Source of the DNA: Rhodamnia argentea
Lineage: Eukaryota > Streptophyta > Magnoliopsida > Myrtales > Myrtaceae
DNA length: 64,000 nucleotides
Reading direction: 5' to 3'
Assembly: GCF_020921035.1 (NCBI RefSeq)
Contig: NC_063153.1
Span: forward strand, 15,190,001-15,254,000
The notes under the pieces are model-generated. The model was not told the origin of the DNA and searched no databases. It was given only the letters and a program-made list of their open reading frames with translations. Of the stretch, positions 13,640 to 26,683 are shown piece by piece (position 1 is the first letter of the stretch; each line of letters starts with the position of its first letter). Position numbers and translations under genes: made by a program.

Positions 13640-16440
13640 CCAATGTTTGCAAAATGTATATATTTTAATGTTCAAGGAAAAAGAGAGAATAAATGGAATT
13701 AAGAAAAAAAATGGGAAAAAAAAACAGAGAGAAAATAAATATATTTTTTTTGGTCGGACAGAGAGAAAATATTCAAACGTGTAAAAAAGCGGCAGGCTGT
13801 CTGACTTTGGTGTGGGTGGGGCCCGGTGGAGGGGGACCACGAGAAGTTGCACATGGGATGGCCATGCTCTCTCTCTCATAATTAGAGGCGTGACATTCGC
13901 TGTTTTGACTGAATACTAAAAAAAAAACAAAAGGATGATAATAAAAAATGAAAAGAAATTTTTTTTTAATCCTAGATTAGCTCAATCCAGTCCAGCTATA
14001 TGTTTCAAAGTTTTATTGGCATTTTGATGCCAACGGATACTAAGCCATCCTCCCTAGACGCTTTTCGAAATCGCTTCAAAATTAAGGATTTTCTCGTCGG
14101 GGCGTTTTGCCCTTTTTTCTTGCGCATTCGACACTTCATGCGTTAGACTAAGCCAATCCGCACGGACGTAGATACTTGTTTCACGAGTTTGTTGGTTAGC
14201 GTCGCTGACAATATATGCTTTTAATCCATTGCCCGAACTTTTCTTTACGTTTCTTAAATGCTCGGTCGGCGTTGAACCAACTCTCTCTTTTCCCGTCCTT
14301 TGGGCAAGAGAACGCATTGATATTGATTCCATAGCGTCTGCCGAAATCTTATCGCAAAGCCCACGTATCAGTAGCTCGAAATTAAGCTACCGATTCACAA
14401 ATTAACAATCACTTACCCTTGCTGCTCTTTGAGCTCAAATCGTACCGTTTCAAATCCTGAAATCGGAGACCGACCGTCTCGGTTTAATTCGAGCTCTGCA
14501 GGAAGATAGCCACGTGCAATGGGAGATTGAAGCCTTAATATTAGATGCCCCGGCCCAACCAGCAAATTTCAAGTGGATGTCGGTGGCCCACTGCGGAAGA
14601 GCCCAGGACCACTTTATTGGTTGCCTCAATAAAGTGGTGTGTTTTCTGCCCCAAAAAAAAAAAAAATCCTGAAATCAAAGCAGCTACCCAATTGCTTTAT
14701 GACATCCCAAACATAGGGCGCCACCTCATGCAGCCTCGCCTGAGGTCGTCCGATGCTAGACTAGTGTGCCGACAGCTGGATGACAAATCCGTCGAATGAA
14801 AGAATATAAAAAATGAAAGAAAATAAATTAAAAAGAAAATGTGGGTGTCAATAAAAGGCGCGCGGAGCTGATCTCTTGGCTCGAGGCCGCCGGCCTGCGA
14901 CAGCCACCGCGCCAGAAAAGGCCGGAAAATTAGGTAAATTTAAAGGCTGGGTGGGGTCGGGCTGGTTCAGTTTTGGGCTTTTTGATATCCCTACTTCCGA
15001 TGATATGACTCCAATTCCACGAGCCAAAGCCCCGATCTGTTCTTCACCGGTCGAATAGACCAATTTGGGCAATCAAGTCACAGGGGCTACCGAGCAAAAA
15101 ATAATTGGGTTCATTAACATCACGAATTAAGTACAATCGGTCAGAAGATAGGCTCAAGCCCAATTTTTACCTTTTGCTATTGAGGCCCAGTTTAGGGTTG
15201 TTTTGCGATAGTATGGGCTAAAAAAAAGACAAAATCGGTGGCCCATATATAATCCATGAGACATGTCTTATTAGGATGTCTTGGAGAATTCTTGCTTGAT
15301 AGCATTGGAACGACGTTCGTTAAAGGTCGTCTGACCGATCTCCTTACCCTTTTTGGCTAGCGGATTTCGTGTCAATCAGCATCCTTATGACACGGTAATT
15401 CAGATCGAGCTCATGTCATCATGATATGTCGCGATCTAGTGAGGCGGGCGCTTGTATTTTCAATAGAATATTTTTCAAACTTTTGTTTGATTCTGTTTGA
15501 GCTGTGATCATGAGTGAAGCCCGTGAGTTTTTCCATGGAATATCCTCATCTATATGTTTTGTAGTCTATGAGTTTTTCTTCAGGCTTCTGCTGAACTTTG
15601 TTGGTAGTTGCCAGTTTTTATGCTATGAGGAAAATAGAGATTGGAATTGCTCGAATAAATCCTTTTGCAACTAAGCTTTGAGTAGCATAATGAATTTGTA
15701 ATCTACAAAAGGAGGCAAAGTTGGCTAATTCTTGCTGTTGGTTACCAATGTTACTATTTGAACTAAGTAAGGTTTAGTACAGTCCCTTCCTCTATTATCT
15801 TTAAATATTACATGTGCTAGAGAATCTCCTCTTCTTTCGTCTCCAAGATTATGGGTTGCGACTTGGAGGAGTCCTTTATATGGCTGGGCAATTTTAAATG
15901 GGGTTTTAGAGTAGCAGACCCTATTTAAATTTTACTTTTATTTTGTTATGGAATATTGAGCAATTAAAGCTTGGGCAGACACTTTGACTTGTGGGACAAT
16001 TCTAAATTGTCGCTTAAGATCGCTTAATTTGGAGGCAAGTTCACTTAATTAATTTTTGTTCGGCTCGTGTAGTTATGCTGTAACTCTGAATGATTAACCC
16101 ACCTTCTGCATTCGGGTCAAATTTGACACGAAGTTTTGACCTGACATTTAGAAATTTCGCATCTTAGCAGTAGCCCTTGATTTCTCCATGTGCTTTTACT
16201 TTTTAAAAAAAAAAAAAAAAAACCAGAACCAGACTGCGACAGCAAGACACATCCTTTTCTGAAATATGTGTGCTGTCTACCGTTGTAATGTAAACCGCTC
16301 ATGTCCATTTTTTTCTTCTTCAGGGATCAATATTGATGTGCATTGGGCCATGATTAGTCCATTAAATTCCACTTTCAATACTCACGAGCTCAGAGTCTTT
16401 AATTTAGGCTTTCAGTTGAATGGAAGAAAATGAAAAAGGG

Positions 16441-16472
16441 AAAAAAAAAAAAAATTAAAAAAAAAAAAAAAG

Positions 16473-16519
<47 letters not shown>
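16441..16519. repeat. Near-pure poly-A tract, about 80 bp
   Basis: A run of A broken only by TT at about 16456-16457 and a G at about 16472. It could be the fossil tail of a retroposed (LINE or SINE) insertion or a slippage-grown A tract. Nothing upstream resembles a reverse transcriptase, so its origin is undecided. Its exact length is unreliable in any assembly. Confidence 0.85.
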
Positions 16520-16520
<1 letters not shown>

Positions 16521-19366
16521 ATCGACGAAGGTCGATAATGCGATTTATGCCTTTAGTTTGCGTCTGAGGGATTTTTCCATGGCAACAAACCCAATATCCT
16601 TCGATGCACTTGAGATCAGGCTTATAATTTTGGCTTACTTGATTATTCCTTGTGAGTCTGGCAGTACTGATGCTGCTGTTTTTGCTTTTTGCCTGGATGT
16701 CAATGAATCAGTTTAGAGAAAGTGGCATGAGTGTTCAATAAATTTGGATTTTTCTGGCCCTAGCATGGCACAGAGGGATTTCGCATAACTGCATTTAGAA
16801 ATAGAATCGTTCACGAAATAAAGTTTCTTGGTCACAAGTTGACGATGTTACGTCCATCGAAGTTCCTGACGTCCAAGAATTGCTGCGAACTGCAAACTTT
16901 TGGTCAATATGAATCTTCATTGTAGCTTCTTTGTTATTATACTTATTATAAGAGTTTTGAATTAAAATAAAACATTATAAGAAACTTATTCCTCTTTTTA
17001 CAAATTGAGCGACACTGATTTAAAAAAGTTCAAAGTCAAATTTGTTAACAGTTTGACAAAAAAAAAAAAATCTTTGTGAAGATGTGAGTTTGCATTTCTC
17101 AAATAAAATTTGTTTCAACTCAACAAGCAAATTAAAAAGCCTAAGTGATTCGTTCCAAACAACACCTTCCCAAAGTTTCTTTTCAAAGTAACTTGGCATG
17201 TGGTACCAAACGATCTTTGATTTAAATTTTGGCCATAGGCTTTGCCTTTGCTATAACTTGTCCGCCTTTCAACGCAGCCACTATCCGACTCGATCCGATC
17301 GACCCTATTAGCCATACACAACACTTTAAAAAATAATACGTTTTTCTTGATAGACTTGTCTTGCTGTTCTTTCCCGTAATTTCTACTTGGGAGGACAGAG
17401 CTTGAATCTGATTTACACCTAAAAAAAAAAAAAAAAACTCTTTCCTTCCATGATTTGTCCTATGACCTGTACAGAAACAAATCTTTCGATGGCTACTCTC
17501 TCATTAAACAAATCTCGAAACTTTATTAACACACGTCCTTCTCGACTTCACCCTAGTGTGAACATGCCAAGATTCCTCCTCCCTCAACACATCATAAGGT
17601 AACAGATGGCCACCCCATCTGCATGCAGTTGTCGCCATCCATGCCGACTCGTGCCCCGCCAGCTTGTCTATCCCGGTCTTTCGAGAAGTAAAACAACATT
17701 AAAAGGCTAGAGTTAATATCGGGAAAAGCCTTAAACTAATACATTCGTGATAAATTTATCTTTCGTTGTTTTCTATCAAATTTTAGTATCAGATTGTTGA
17801 GGTGAAAGACACGTCGCAGTTAATGAATGTATCAGTTGGGAGGTTTTTACCATCCTTTTGTCACGTTAAAAATTTGAGATATTTCGTGATATTAAATATA
17901 ATTTACCCGAAAGTAACGCAGAGTAAATTTATCGTTGGAGTATAAGCTAATTTGATTTTTTTTTTTTGTGATAAAAGAAATTAATATAAAATCAATTTGT
18001 GAAAAGCTGTACCGTTTTGCGTTGGGTCCGGATCGCCATCGATGCTTTTGCTGATCGTCATCATCAAACCCAGTTGGTGCTGTTCCAGAGGCGTGTGTTG
18101 CCCACATGCCCACCTTGCTTTTTGCTTTTTGTGTCCCCAGAGGCAAAGTGGCTTTTCTCCTCCAAAAAAGCATTTTAAAAAGCAGGTTGATGAACATCCC
18201 AGCCAAAAGATTTGATTTCACCATTTTGATAAATTTTAAGATTCGATTAATTTTTATAGAAATTTTACGTCTCAATTACACTTTACGAAAGTTTTAGCAA
18301 TGAACTGCACTTTTATGATAAGTTTTAGGACTTTCAACACTTTCATCTCTAAAAAAATAAACACTTCTTGAAATTCAAATATCGAATGATTATAACCACT
18401 TATTGAACTAGTAATATGATGGAATTGGTAGACCGTGTTGATTTCTTTTTACACTGTAAAGAAGATTTACTTAGAAGAGTTTTGAGAAAATTTGGTTTAA
18501 TTCTCCATAAATCGAGCAATGATTTGGATTTAAGATGGTGACATTTTATAATTATGCCTATCTGTTCTTCACTCCATGATTGTGCCTACTTTCTCACCTA
18601 CACATTTGGTGGAGCAAAAGATCATGCACTGCCGATCACTTCATAGTCAATTTAACATCCAAGAATATTTCAGTCTCGATCAATCTTTTCTCATGTAATG
18701 ATTGATGGAGAAGTGAATTTACATGTCGGTCATATGCTAACATGGTGCGACCGACTAATCACATTGTTCACGTAACATGCTTGTCATTACGCATAACATT
18801 TAAAATTAAAAATTATTCGCTTCAAAATTGGATCGTTACACTATGTTGTTGTCACCATAGAATAACCGCTCGGTGAAATACCTTTTCGTGATTGATGGGG
18901 GCCGGGAATCGTTTCTTGTGTACTCTTAAAACCCTTCGAGCATTTGATTAATCTTCATTTACGGGAGTGTGGTCGTGATTGTACTCTTGCCCTCTGCGTA
19001 TGAGGAGCGGTTCGTCCTCGGGTGATGTTAAGAGACCGAACACACGAAACGTCCGAGATTCTAGGGCATTTGATGGTTTTCAAACTCGAGTAGCCCGACC
19101 TCTACGGTCGTACCCTTGAATTATCCAATGAACAAGATATGCAAATGTGACGATTTTTACACATTGCTTGAGCGAGGAAGACAAGACGTAGACATTTACT
19201 AAATCTTCTGTGGTTTGTCTCCTTGCATACTTGTCTAGACCCCTTGCATTTCCTTGTCCGTAAACATTTGTTATTCCGTCATAATGCGCCGTGAGTTTTG
19301 ACTCAAACAGTGATTAGAAACCCAAATGGATACAACTTAAGGAGGGTCAAGACAAAACACTTAATG

Positions 19367-19374
19367 TATAAAAG
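19367..19374 (+). promoter_or_regulatory. TATA box of the first PLT gene
   Basis: The sequence TATAAAAG lies 137 bases before the chosen ATG at 19504. A CT-repeat leader follows at about 19385-19402. Spacing and sequence fit a core promoter. Confidence 0.6.
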
Positions 19375-19503
19375 GCTAAAACCGACTCTCTCTCTCTCTC
19401 TTCCCCCATATGATCATCTTCCTCGGAAACCCTGTTCTTGAAGACTCGCAGTCTTCCCAGAACCAACCCAAGCTTACCTCTTGGCCCATTTCAACCTCCA
19501 CTC

Positions 19504-21290
19504 ATGCAGGATTCACTCAAACACTTGTACGATCCTCTTGTTCCCGAGTCAGACCCTGTTTTTTCTGAAGAGGATCTCACGAGCCCAAAGAAAACAGTCC
19601 GGTTCCAAGAGCGTAGAGCGGCGGCGGAGGAAGGTGGTGGTCGCCGGAAGCCTCGCCTGAACAGATATGCTCTGGGTGGTGCCGTCTTGGCCTCCACCAA
19701 CTCTATCTTGCTGGGCTACGGTGAGTTCTCAGGACAAACTGTCTCCATTGTATTACTTTCTGTATGCACGTAACGTCTTGATCCTGCCCCAAACAGACAG
19801 AAAAGGTCCATGGTACGATGAATTAGTGTATTTAGATTGGTCTACCACCTGTTTGATGGAAAGCGAAGCCATGGTTGAACTTGATGCTGAATATTTGTGG
19901 GATATAAATGTGCACAGATATTGGGGTGATGAGTGGAGCAGTGCTATTCATCAGAGAGAGCCTCATGATCACACCAGCCCAGGTTGAGATCTTGGTGGGT
20001 TCGCTCAATGTGGTCTCGCTGATTGGATCTCTCGCCTCTGGCCGGACGTCCGATTTGATCGGCCGGCGGTACACAATAGTCCTTGCCGCCTCCACTTTCC
20101 TAATCGGTGCGCTTCTGATGGGCCTTGCTCCATCCTTCACGTTTCTAATGGCTGGGAGGGTGGTTGCAGGCATCGGTGTAGGGTACGCCCTCGTGATTGG
20201 CCCAGTCTATGCTGCCGAGATCTCTCCAGCGATGACCCGGGGATTCCTATCTTCATTGCCTGAAGTCTTTATCAATGTTGGGATTTTACTTGGTTATGTA
20301 TCCAACTACGCCTTATCGGGCCTACCAGTTGACATAAGTTGGAGGCTCATGCTCGGGTTAGCTGGGGTGCCCGCCATCGCAATCGGGGCAGGCGTCATGA
20401 CGATGCCGGAGTCACCGAGGTGGCTGGTCATGGAGGGCAGATTCGAAGAGGCAAAGAGGGTGCTGATCAAGACATCAGAAGATGAGGCAGAAGCTGAATT
20501 GAGGCTCAATCAGATGAAGAGCAACATAGGAGTTGATGGTTCCACGGGCCCTGTTTCAGCCCGGTGGCACGGGCAGGGCGTCTGGAAGGAGCTCCTCTGG
20601 AGGCCCACGAGGCCCGTCCGCCGGATTCTCATAGCGGCCATCGGACTTAACTTCTTCATGCAGGCGTCGGGGAACGACGCCGTCGTGTACTTTAGTCCAG
20701 AAGTCTTCCAAGATGCCGGGATTAGCGACAACCAACAGCTGTTAGGGGTGACTATCATCATGGGACTTGCCAAGACATTCTTTGCCTTTGTTTCCGCTCT
20801 TTTCTTGGACCATTTTGGTAGGAGGCCTCTCTTGATGTTGGGCTCGACTGGGATGGCAGTCTCCCTTGCGGGCCTGGGCCTGGGCTCGAAGTTCCTCGAG
20901 CGATCCGGGAGCAAGCCGACGTGGGCCATCACTCTGTGCGTGGTGGCCGTCTGCGCGGATGTCTCGTTCTTTTCGATAGGGCTCGGGCCCATCACTTGGG
21001 TCTACTCGTCCGAGATATTCCCGACGAGGCTGCGGGCCCAGGGCACAAGCCTGGCCATAGCGGTGAACCGGGTGGTGAGCGGCGTGGTGGCGATGTCATT
21101 TCTGAGCATTTCGAGGGAGATAACGTTCGGGGGCATGTTCTTTGTGCTTGCGGGAATCATGGGGTTTGCGACCGTGTTCTTTTATTTCTTCTTGCCCGAG
21201 ACCAAAGGCAAGAGCTTGGAAGAGATTTGGGCTCTTTTTGAGAAGGAAGACACTGTAAGCTCTCACAAAATTGAGATTGAGCAAGCGTAG
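19504..21290 (+). CDS. PLT: Polyol/monosaccharide H+ symporter (PLT family), 2 exons
   Basis: PLT proteins are plasma-membrane major facilitator carriers that bring linear polyols, inositol and some hexoses into cells with protons. Exons are 19504-19720 and 19918-21290, with a GT-AG intron splitting the codon of Asp in GYDIGVMSG (phase 1). The product is 529 residues, within family range. Sugar-porter signatures are present: GRTSDLIGRR in the cytosolic 2-3 loop, PESPRWL, GRRPLLMLGS, and PETKGKSLEE near the C-terminus, with about twelve membrane spans. The N-terminus is about 30 residues longer than in its downstream neighbour. The start is the first ATG in the open frame. An upstream TTG extension of the same frame is not needed. 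It is a tandem paralogue of the gene at 26684-28450 and has the same intron position and phase. The transported substrate cannot be told from sequence. Confidence 0.95.
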
Positions 21291-22071
21291 TTTTTCATGT
21301 GAGAAGTTTCTTGGGCTTGGAATTTATTGCTTGAAGAGAGGGGGGCTTGTGTGTTTGCTTTGTAATATATACATATGTACTAAACATTCCTTTCTTTCTT
21401 TTGTAGATGGGGAGTATGATATTACAAGTGACAATAACATTTCAATACTATCGACGATTCGAGTGGTCGAAAAATCCAATGTAACATTAACTTAAAATTA
21501 ACGGTCCGACATGTCTCGGTGATAAAGTGAAGCCAAGAAAACAAGAGATAAATGATGCAATTTCATAATTATTTACAAATTCATTTTGTTTTTCAAACCT
21601 TAATCCCTCGTTCTCTCTCTTTCTCTCTCCTCCATCTTCGGTCACTGCCGACCTCTATCTTAGGCCCCCGTAGCGCTGCCATCATCTGTCAATCTTTTTG
21701 CTTGGTAGGCAAAGAACTTGTTTGTTGCAGTTTTTCACTTGTTGGGGAGCCACTTTCTCTTTGCGAAATGCACTAATGGCTTGCTAGTGAGAAACTTCTG
21801 TTTTTGGTTGGTTCTTTCCAGTTTGGTCAACAAATTTCGATGACTTGGGACTTGTGTGAGATTCAACCATTGTTGCTGTATACAGAGGGTAATCCTAAAG
21901 GTAGTCCATTTAGCAATGAAAACCACCTTCCACGGATTGGTTGAGTGAGAAAGGGTGGCACAGTTTCGGTAGTTCAAATGAACCTGTCTTTGTAATGATC
22001 GAGTCTTATCGGTCTCTATTTGTGTGTATTGGTAAGTCCGTCAACTCTCATCCTCGGGCCATCACCCCTAG

Positions 22072-22190
22072 AGCTGTCAAACGGGTGGGTTAGGTCGGGT
22101 CGAGTAGAAAATGGTCCGACCCAAATTAACCCATTTAATCAAGTTTGACCCATTTTCATATTCGACCCGACTTATATTATCAAAACATTT
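22072..22190. mobile_element. Fragment of a hAT-like non-autonomous element
   Basis: The left end reads GAGCTGTCAAACGGGTGGGT and continues with GGTCGGGTCGAG and complementary GACCC blocks. This resembles ends of hAT-type MITEs that are widespread in eudicots. The matching right terminus is not found nearby, so the copy looks truncated. Segments at 25430-25510 have related GACC/GGTC wording and may be another remnant. Confidence 0.45.
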
Positions 22191-25100
22191 TCATATTTAA
22201 TCCAATCTAGGAAAATTTGTATCTTATACATTTTTTGAAAAAACATATTCCTAAAATATCGTGGAGATATTTTTTTTCCCTTGTAAGGCTGGAGAGGTCT
22301 TTGTGGTAATATCGAGGCCGGGACGCCAAGCCCGGTAATATCAACATCAAGCCCCAAGTCCTTAGAGCCGAAGCCTAGATTCATTGAGGGTCATCACTTT
22401 TAAAATTTTAAAATTTTCTTTTTTTTCTTTTCTCTTCTTTCTACCTTCTTCCTCCACCGATCCCCGACCCTCAGCGAAGGCCGGCTAGCCCACGATTTTG
22501 TGTCATTGTCTCTCCTCAAGGCTCTTGATCGATTCAGATGGCGCCGCTAGCCATGGGTAACTCTGTATCTAAGGTTGCCCATGATGGTGAAGCCGATTTT
22601 GTGGCTCAAGGTGGTGGATCCGTTCGTTTGTTCCCTAGGTCGGTCGACTTGGCAATTTTTCCTTAGATGAAGTCGATTAAGTTAGAAGTGTCACGTTGGA
22701 CTTCAATTTTTCTTTTGAAAAAAAGGATTGGTCGAAATAAGAAGTTTAATGAAAAAAGCCACCTAGGAGTTTTTGACCGAATATGTCACCGGTAAACGTT
22801 CTTTCATCGATGCGGGACTCAAGTGAATGCCAAATATGGCCTCAAAGTAAGGGTTATAGAAGAGTTGCAGCACTGAAGCGAGCGAGTGCGAAAATTATAG
22901 CATTTATAGTGTCGTTTTGCCTCAAATTAAGCATTATTCACTTTTTCTTGGCTACTTAATGTGCCAGTTGGCAGAGGGTAATGATCTTCTTCTCCTTTAT
23001 AATTACAAGTGAGGTTTGTACCAGAAACAACTATGGCGTACGTGTAAATGTCGGGAATGAAGTAGCTCATGCATTATGCACATATGGATTGTTATGTCGC
23101 GGTGTTTTTAACTTGACCAATTGCATTTAGAAGTAAGATTTCGCAGACGAACGAATGCTGGTGTGGAAGAACCGATTCCGTGAATACATGTTAAGGATGG
23201 GTGTGGGGCTTGAGGAATCTGTGCCCCACGAGGTAGGGTGAGCAAGAGAAAAAAAAATTGGATCGGACCGAACCGAGACCCAATTGATTCTAGGTGATTC
23301 CCGCGAGAACTGATCCGGTTTCTGGTTCCTACTATGGAACCACCCACTATATTGTTTACGCTAACTCTTATTATTCATTCTCGCTCTGTCATCAGGTATT
23401 TTGCAGACAAATCTATGTCGGCAAACGATCAAGCACATGTAACTACAACATTTTAGAACGAGAAACAGCATTCCATTCCATGCACATCTAGTCTTCAACA
23501 AAGTAATCAATTGTATGTCAACAAACTAAAAAAGGAAGTACCAGAGCGAACCAGCCATATCGATTAGCACATCGGCATCATTATCAGCAATAGCCAGACC
23601 AGAAAATTGCACGGTCAAAAGAGGACAAAACGCAAAAGTAGAAGCAGACAGTTTAGGAAACTTTGCCAAAAATGACAGACCTAATACTCCTCTCCACTTC
23701 TCATTCGCCACGCAGGACGGCTAACGCTGATTGGATATCCACGTAAGAGTTTTTTTTTTTTTTTTTTTGTGGCTAAGTTAGCTGGAAGGACTAAATTAGC
23801 TCTAGGTCAAAATGTTTATGACTAAACTGGCACTAATAAAATGTTTATGACTAAATCGACACTAATAAAAAAAAGAAGGTTTAGCACTTTTCCGACACTT
23901 TTCTCGAAGATGCCGAGACTCGTTCATCGGTAAGAATTCTACGTTGAGGCCGGGAGACATGGTCTCGAATCTCAACAGCCACATTTCTTTGTATATACAT
24001 ATAATTATGAAGCCTTAGAACTATTTAAAGTGAAACTCATCCGACATAGAAAACAGTAATCCGTTTTAAGCTACAAACAACATTGATCTTGCTAGTGAAA
24101 ACTTCTCTCGTGTTCCCCATGTTCTTGTCCCACTGCACATTCCTTTCATGGCCTTCTCAATTTCGAATGCTGAAGACGAGAGCCCACCATCTTCTCTCAA
24201 CATCACCTTCATTGAAACACAATTTTTTAGTTTGTGCAGCAGGTGTTAGGATGCACGCATGAGTTGTATTAGAGAAGTCCCACATCGGATAATTGATATA
24301 GTGTAAAGCGGTTAATATATCCTAGTTAGCCCGCAACTCATTAACTTAAACTTTTGAGTAAATGTGTGTCAAACTGGATATCTTGACGGGTTCGGACGTG
24401 GGCTCCCTCTTGGCGATCTGCGCTTCCAATAGCAGGTCCTTCTACCGTGAGGCATCACCTTGAATGGGGCGAAGGTAGCCCCGCCTTGCCACAAGAATCT
24501 GCCCCATTTGTGTAATTTTACTTAATTATTCGTGATACTAAACAATAAACAATAAGTAAAGTCAATTATGAAATGAAATATAAAAAAGACTTAAGAGGAC
24601 AATTCTTTTCCATATTTCCATCTTTCTCAACCGTCGCTTATCAATTTGGAGCTTGTTTAGTAAAGATTTGACTCTACCTTATGACCTATTTTTTGAATTA
24701 TGTTTCTCAGGTAGGCATGTCTGAAAATTCTAAATATATCCTCTCATCCATTTGACACCGAAGGTAGGATCTTGGCCCAACTTTTCCACCTCAGGAAAGT
24801 TTGGCAACTCGGTTCGGCCCTGGTCCAGCGTCCTAAACATCGTACCTTGGCTCGTTAATAGGGCGGGCGAGCCTATTTAGCGCGTTCGCCCGATAGACGC
24901 GTTTCGAGTCCCTTTCTCTCGCACGAGGCGACGAACTTGGGACCGGGACCGCCGATTCACTTTCAAGATCCACTCAGGGGGCAATAATACACTAAAGCAG
25001 ATCCACATCACCCCTTTGGGACAATCTTTCTCCTTTGACAAGATCCAAAGAGATGGAAAAGAAGGGAAAAATCCAAAGCCCCTTTCGATCTCGACGGGGA

Positions 25101-26487
25101 CGGGTCGGTCCCCGAAGCCGGATCCCATCCCCCGCCCATGTAAAAATCCCGGTCGCCCTCGTACTTTTAGAGGACGAATTGACGACGCTGTCCTCCACTT
25201 TGGCACTTGGTTACAAGAGACTTGTCGCAGCATGCCGTCTTTCAGAGGGACTGGTCCACCCCAACGTTTGGCATTGACTGGCTGCGCATTAAAGACATCG
25301 TCTTGAGAGCAACCCTTCTTCCATCTATTGGAATCTCGCAAAAAAAAAAAAAAAGGTTGCTCCTTTATGAGTGAGGTTGTGAGGTCTTTATTAGTGAATA
25401 ATCATTGCAAGGAGGCAACCCGAATGTGCCAAGTGAGCATATCCGTCCGATGGGTGGATCGGATAAGAAATGGTTCGACTCAAATCGACCCATTTAAAAT
25501 GTTTTCATACGGTGCAAATATAAGGGGCTCATACCCAAATTGAGATGAGAGAATAGAGCGAGCGAACGTAAGATCGAGAGAAGATAAGAGAGAGTGACGA
25601 GAGAGTTATGGAGGTAGATTGGATCTAAGTGAGTTGCGAACCTATTTAACCCTTATATTATTATTTTTTTCGTCATTATGAACTCATTTATGATACGTTT
25701 ACTAAATAAAACTAATTTATAACCCGTTAAGCATGAGCTAAGAAATGGGCCAATGACCTAATTTTAACAGGTCCTCTTTTTTGGTGATCAGCCGAGAGCT
25801 ACTCCGGCGAGCATGTAAGCTCGATGCATCTCGGTCATCCAACAATGTCGATCTCGCATGGAAGTCCGTGTGATTTGACGAGTCGGATAAAGCGAGTTCA
25901 CGTGGGCATGGCTGCATGCAACAATTTTTAAGTCTAAAGCTTTTCTCTCTCTTGTTCTCACATCCTTTATGTTTTTTCTCCCTAGTTTTTTCTTCGGAAG
26001 CTGCTAGGCTGATGGTTCCCCGTCCCACGGTCAATGGTCGGGCACAAAATTGTTTTGTGGAAATCGGAAGGCTTCCTCCTGCCGTTTCAATTTTTGACTC
26101 CAATATTTCCTTTTTCTTTTTAACTTTTATGTTTCCTTATTGTAAGTTGAAATTGAGAGACAAAATCATAAGGGCCAGACAACCAATTTTCTTGAATACG
26201 AAGAAAGAAAAAATTAATTAGGTACCAGAATATAACTAATTACAAGTAGAAAAACATTATTACTTATTGATCGTTAAATAAGACCCGTTGAGTCGTTTTC
26301 TTAAACATTATCGCTATAATTCGTTTCCATAAATAAGACAAGAAAATAATTCTCTTCCTTATAATTTTTCTTGTATGAAAAAAAAATGTTTTTTCCATGT
26401 AATAAAAAATTGGGAAACCTGTTAAATAATTCTCCCATTTTGATGATGGAAAACGATGGGCTTGAGCTGCTCTCAGTCTCAGCGGAG

Positions 26488-26518
26488 CATTTTGCTTTTG
26501 CTTTTGCTTTTGCTTTTT
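26488..26518 (+). repeat. GCTTTT hexanucleotide microsatellite
   Basis: About four or five TTTTGC/GCTTTT units, about 170-200 bases upstream of the second PLT start, probably in or near its promoter. Confidence 0.8.
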
Positions 26519-26683
26519 CATGCAATCTGGCTCGGCTCCCTCTCGACATATATCTCTGCAACTGCACCCACCTAACATCTCCATTTCACTCTCTGCTCCC
26601 TTTCTCTCTCTCTCCATCGCTTGCAGTTTCCTTCATTCTTTCTGTGTGCGACTGTGAGAGTGACGAAGCACAAATCGGCTGCA

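Larger units (their letters stand above)
10701..19366. other. Long gene-poor intergenic region
   Basis: About 8.7 kb separates PERK from the first polyol transporter. The first 600 bases are GC-rich but hold only short overlapping frames. The rest is AT-rich with microsatellites (13598-13638), A runs (13240-13263, 16441-16519) and a degenerate repeat at about 12860-13096 that resembles the fold-back family described at 28722-29125. A GC-rich block at 12760-12840 resembles the inner part of the element at 51404-51945. No open frame here shows a recognisable domain. Confidence 0.5.
21291..26683. other. Spacer between the two PLT genes
   Basis: About 5.4 kb. It holds the 3' UTR of the first PLT gene, a hAT-like terminal sequence near 22072, AT-rich filler, a CCCACATCGG-type repeat motif near 24285 often seen in plant transposable elements, and a GC-richer block at 24880-25340 with open frames on both strands that I do not recognise. 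The last few hundred bases contain a short hexanucleotide repeat (26488-26518) and the leader of the second PLT gene. Confidence 0.45.

Noticed and set aside
19438..19503. Upstream extension of the first PLT gene to position 19438
   Set aside because: That codon is TTG. The first ATG in frame is at 19504 and gives a plausible N-terminus.
20510..20995. 161-codon minus-strand frame
   Set aside because: Antisense shadow of PLT exon 2.
24877..25341. 154-codon minus-strand open frame
   Set aside because: Plus-strand frames of 80-96 codons overlap it, and no domain or splice pattern is recognised. GC-richer DNA has fewer chance stops, so length alone is not evidence.
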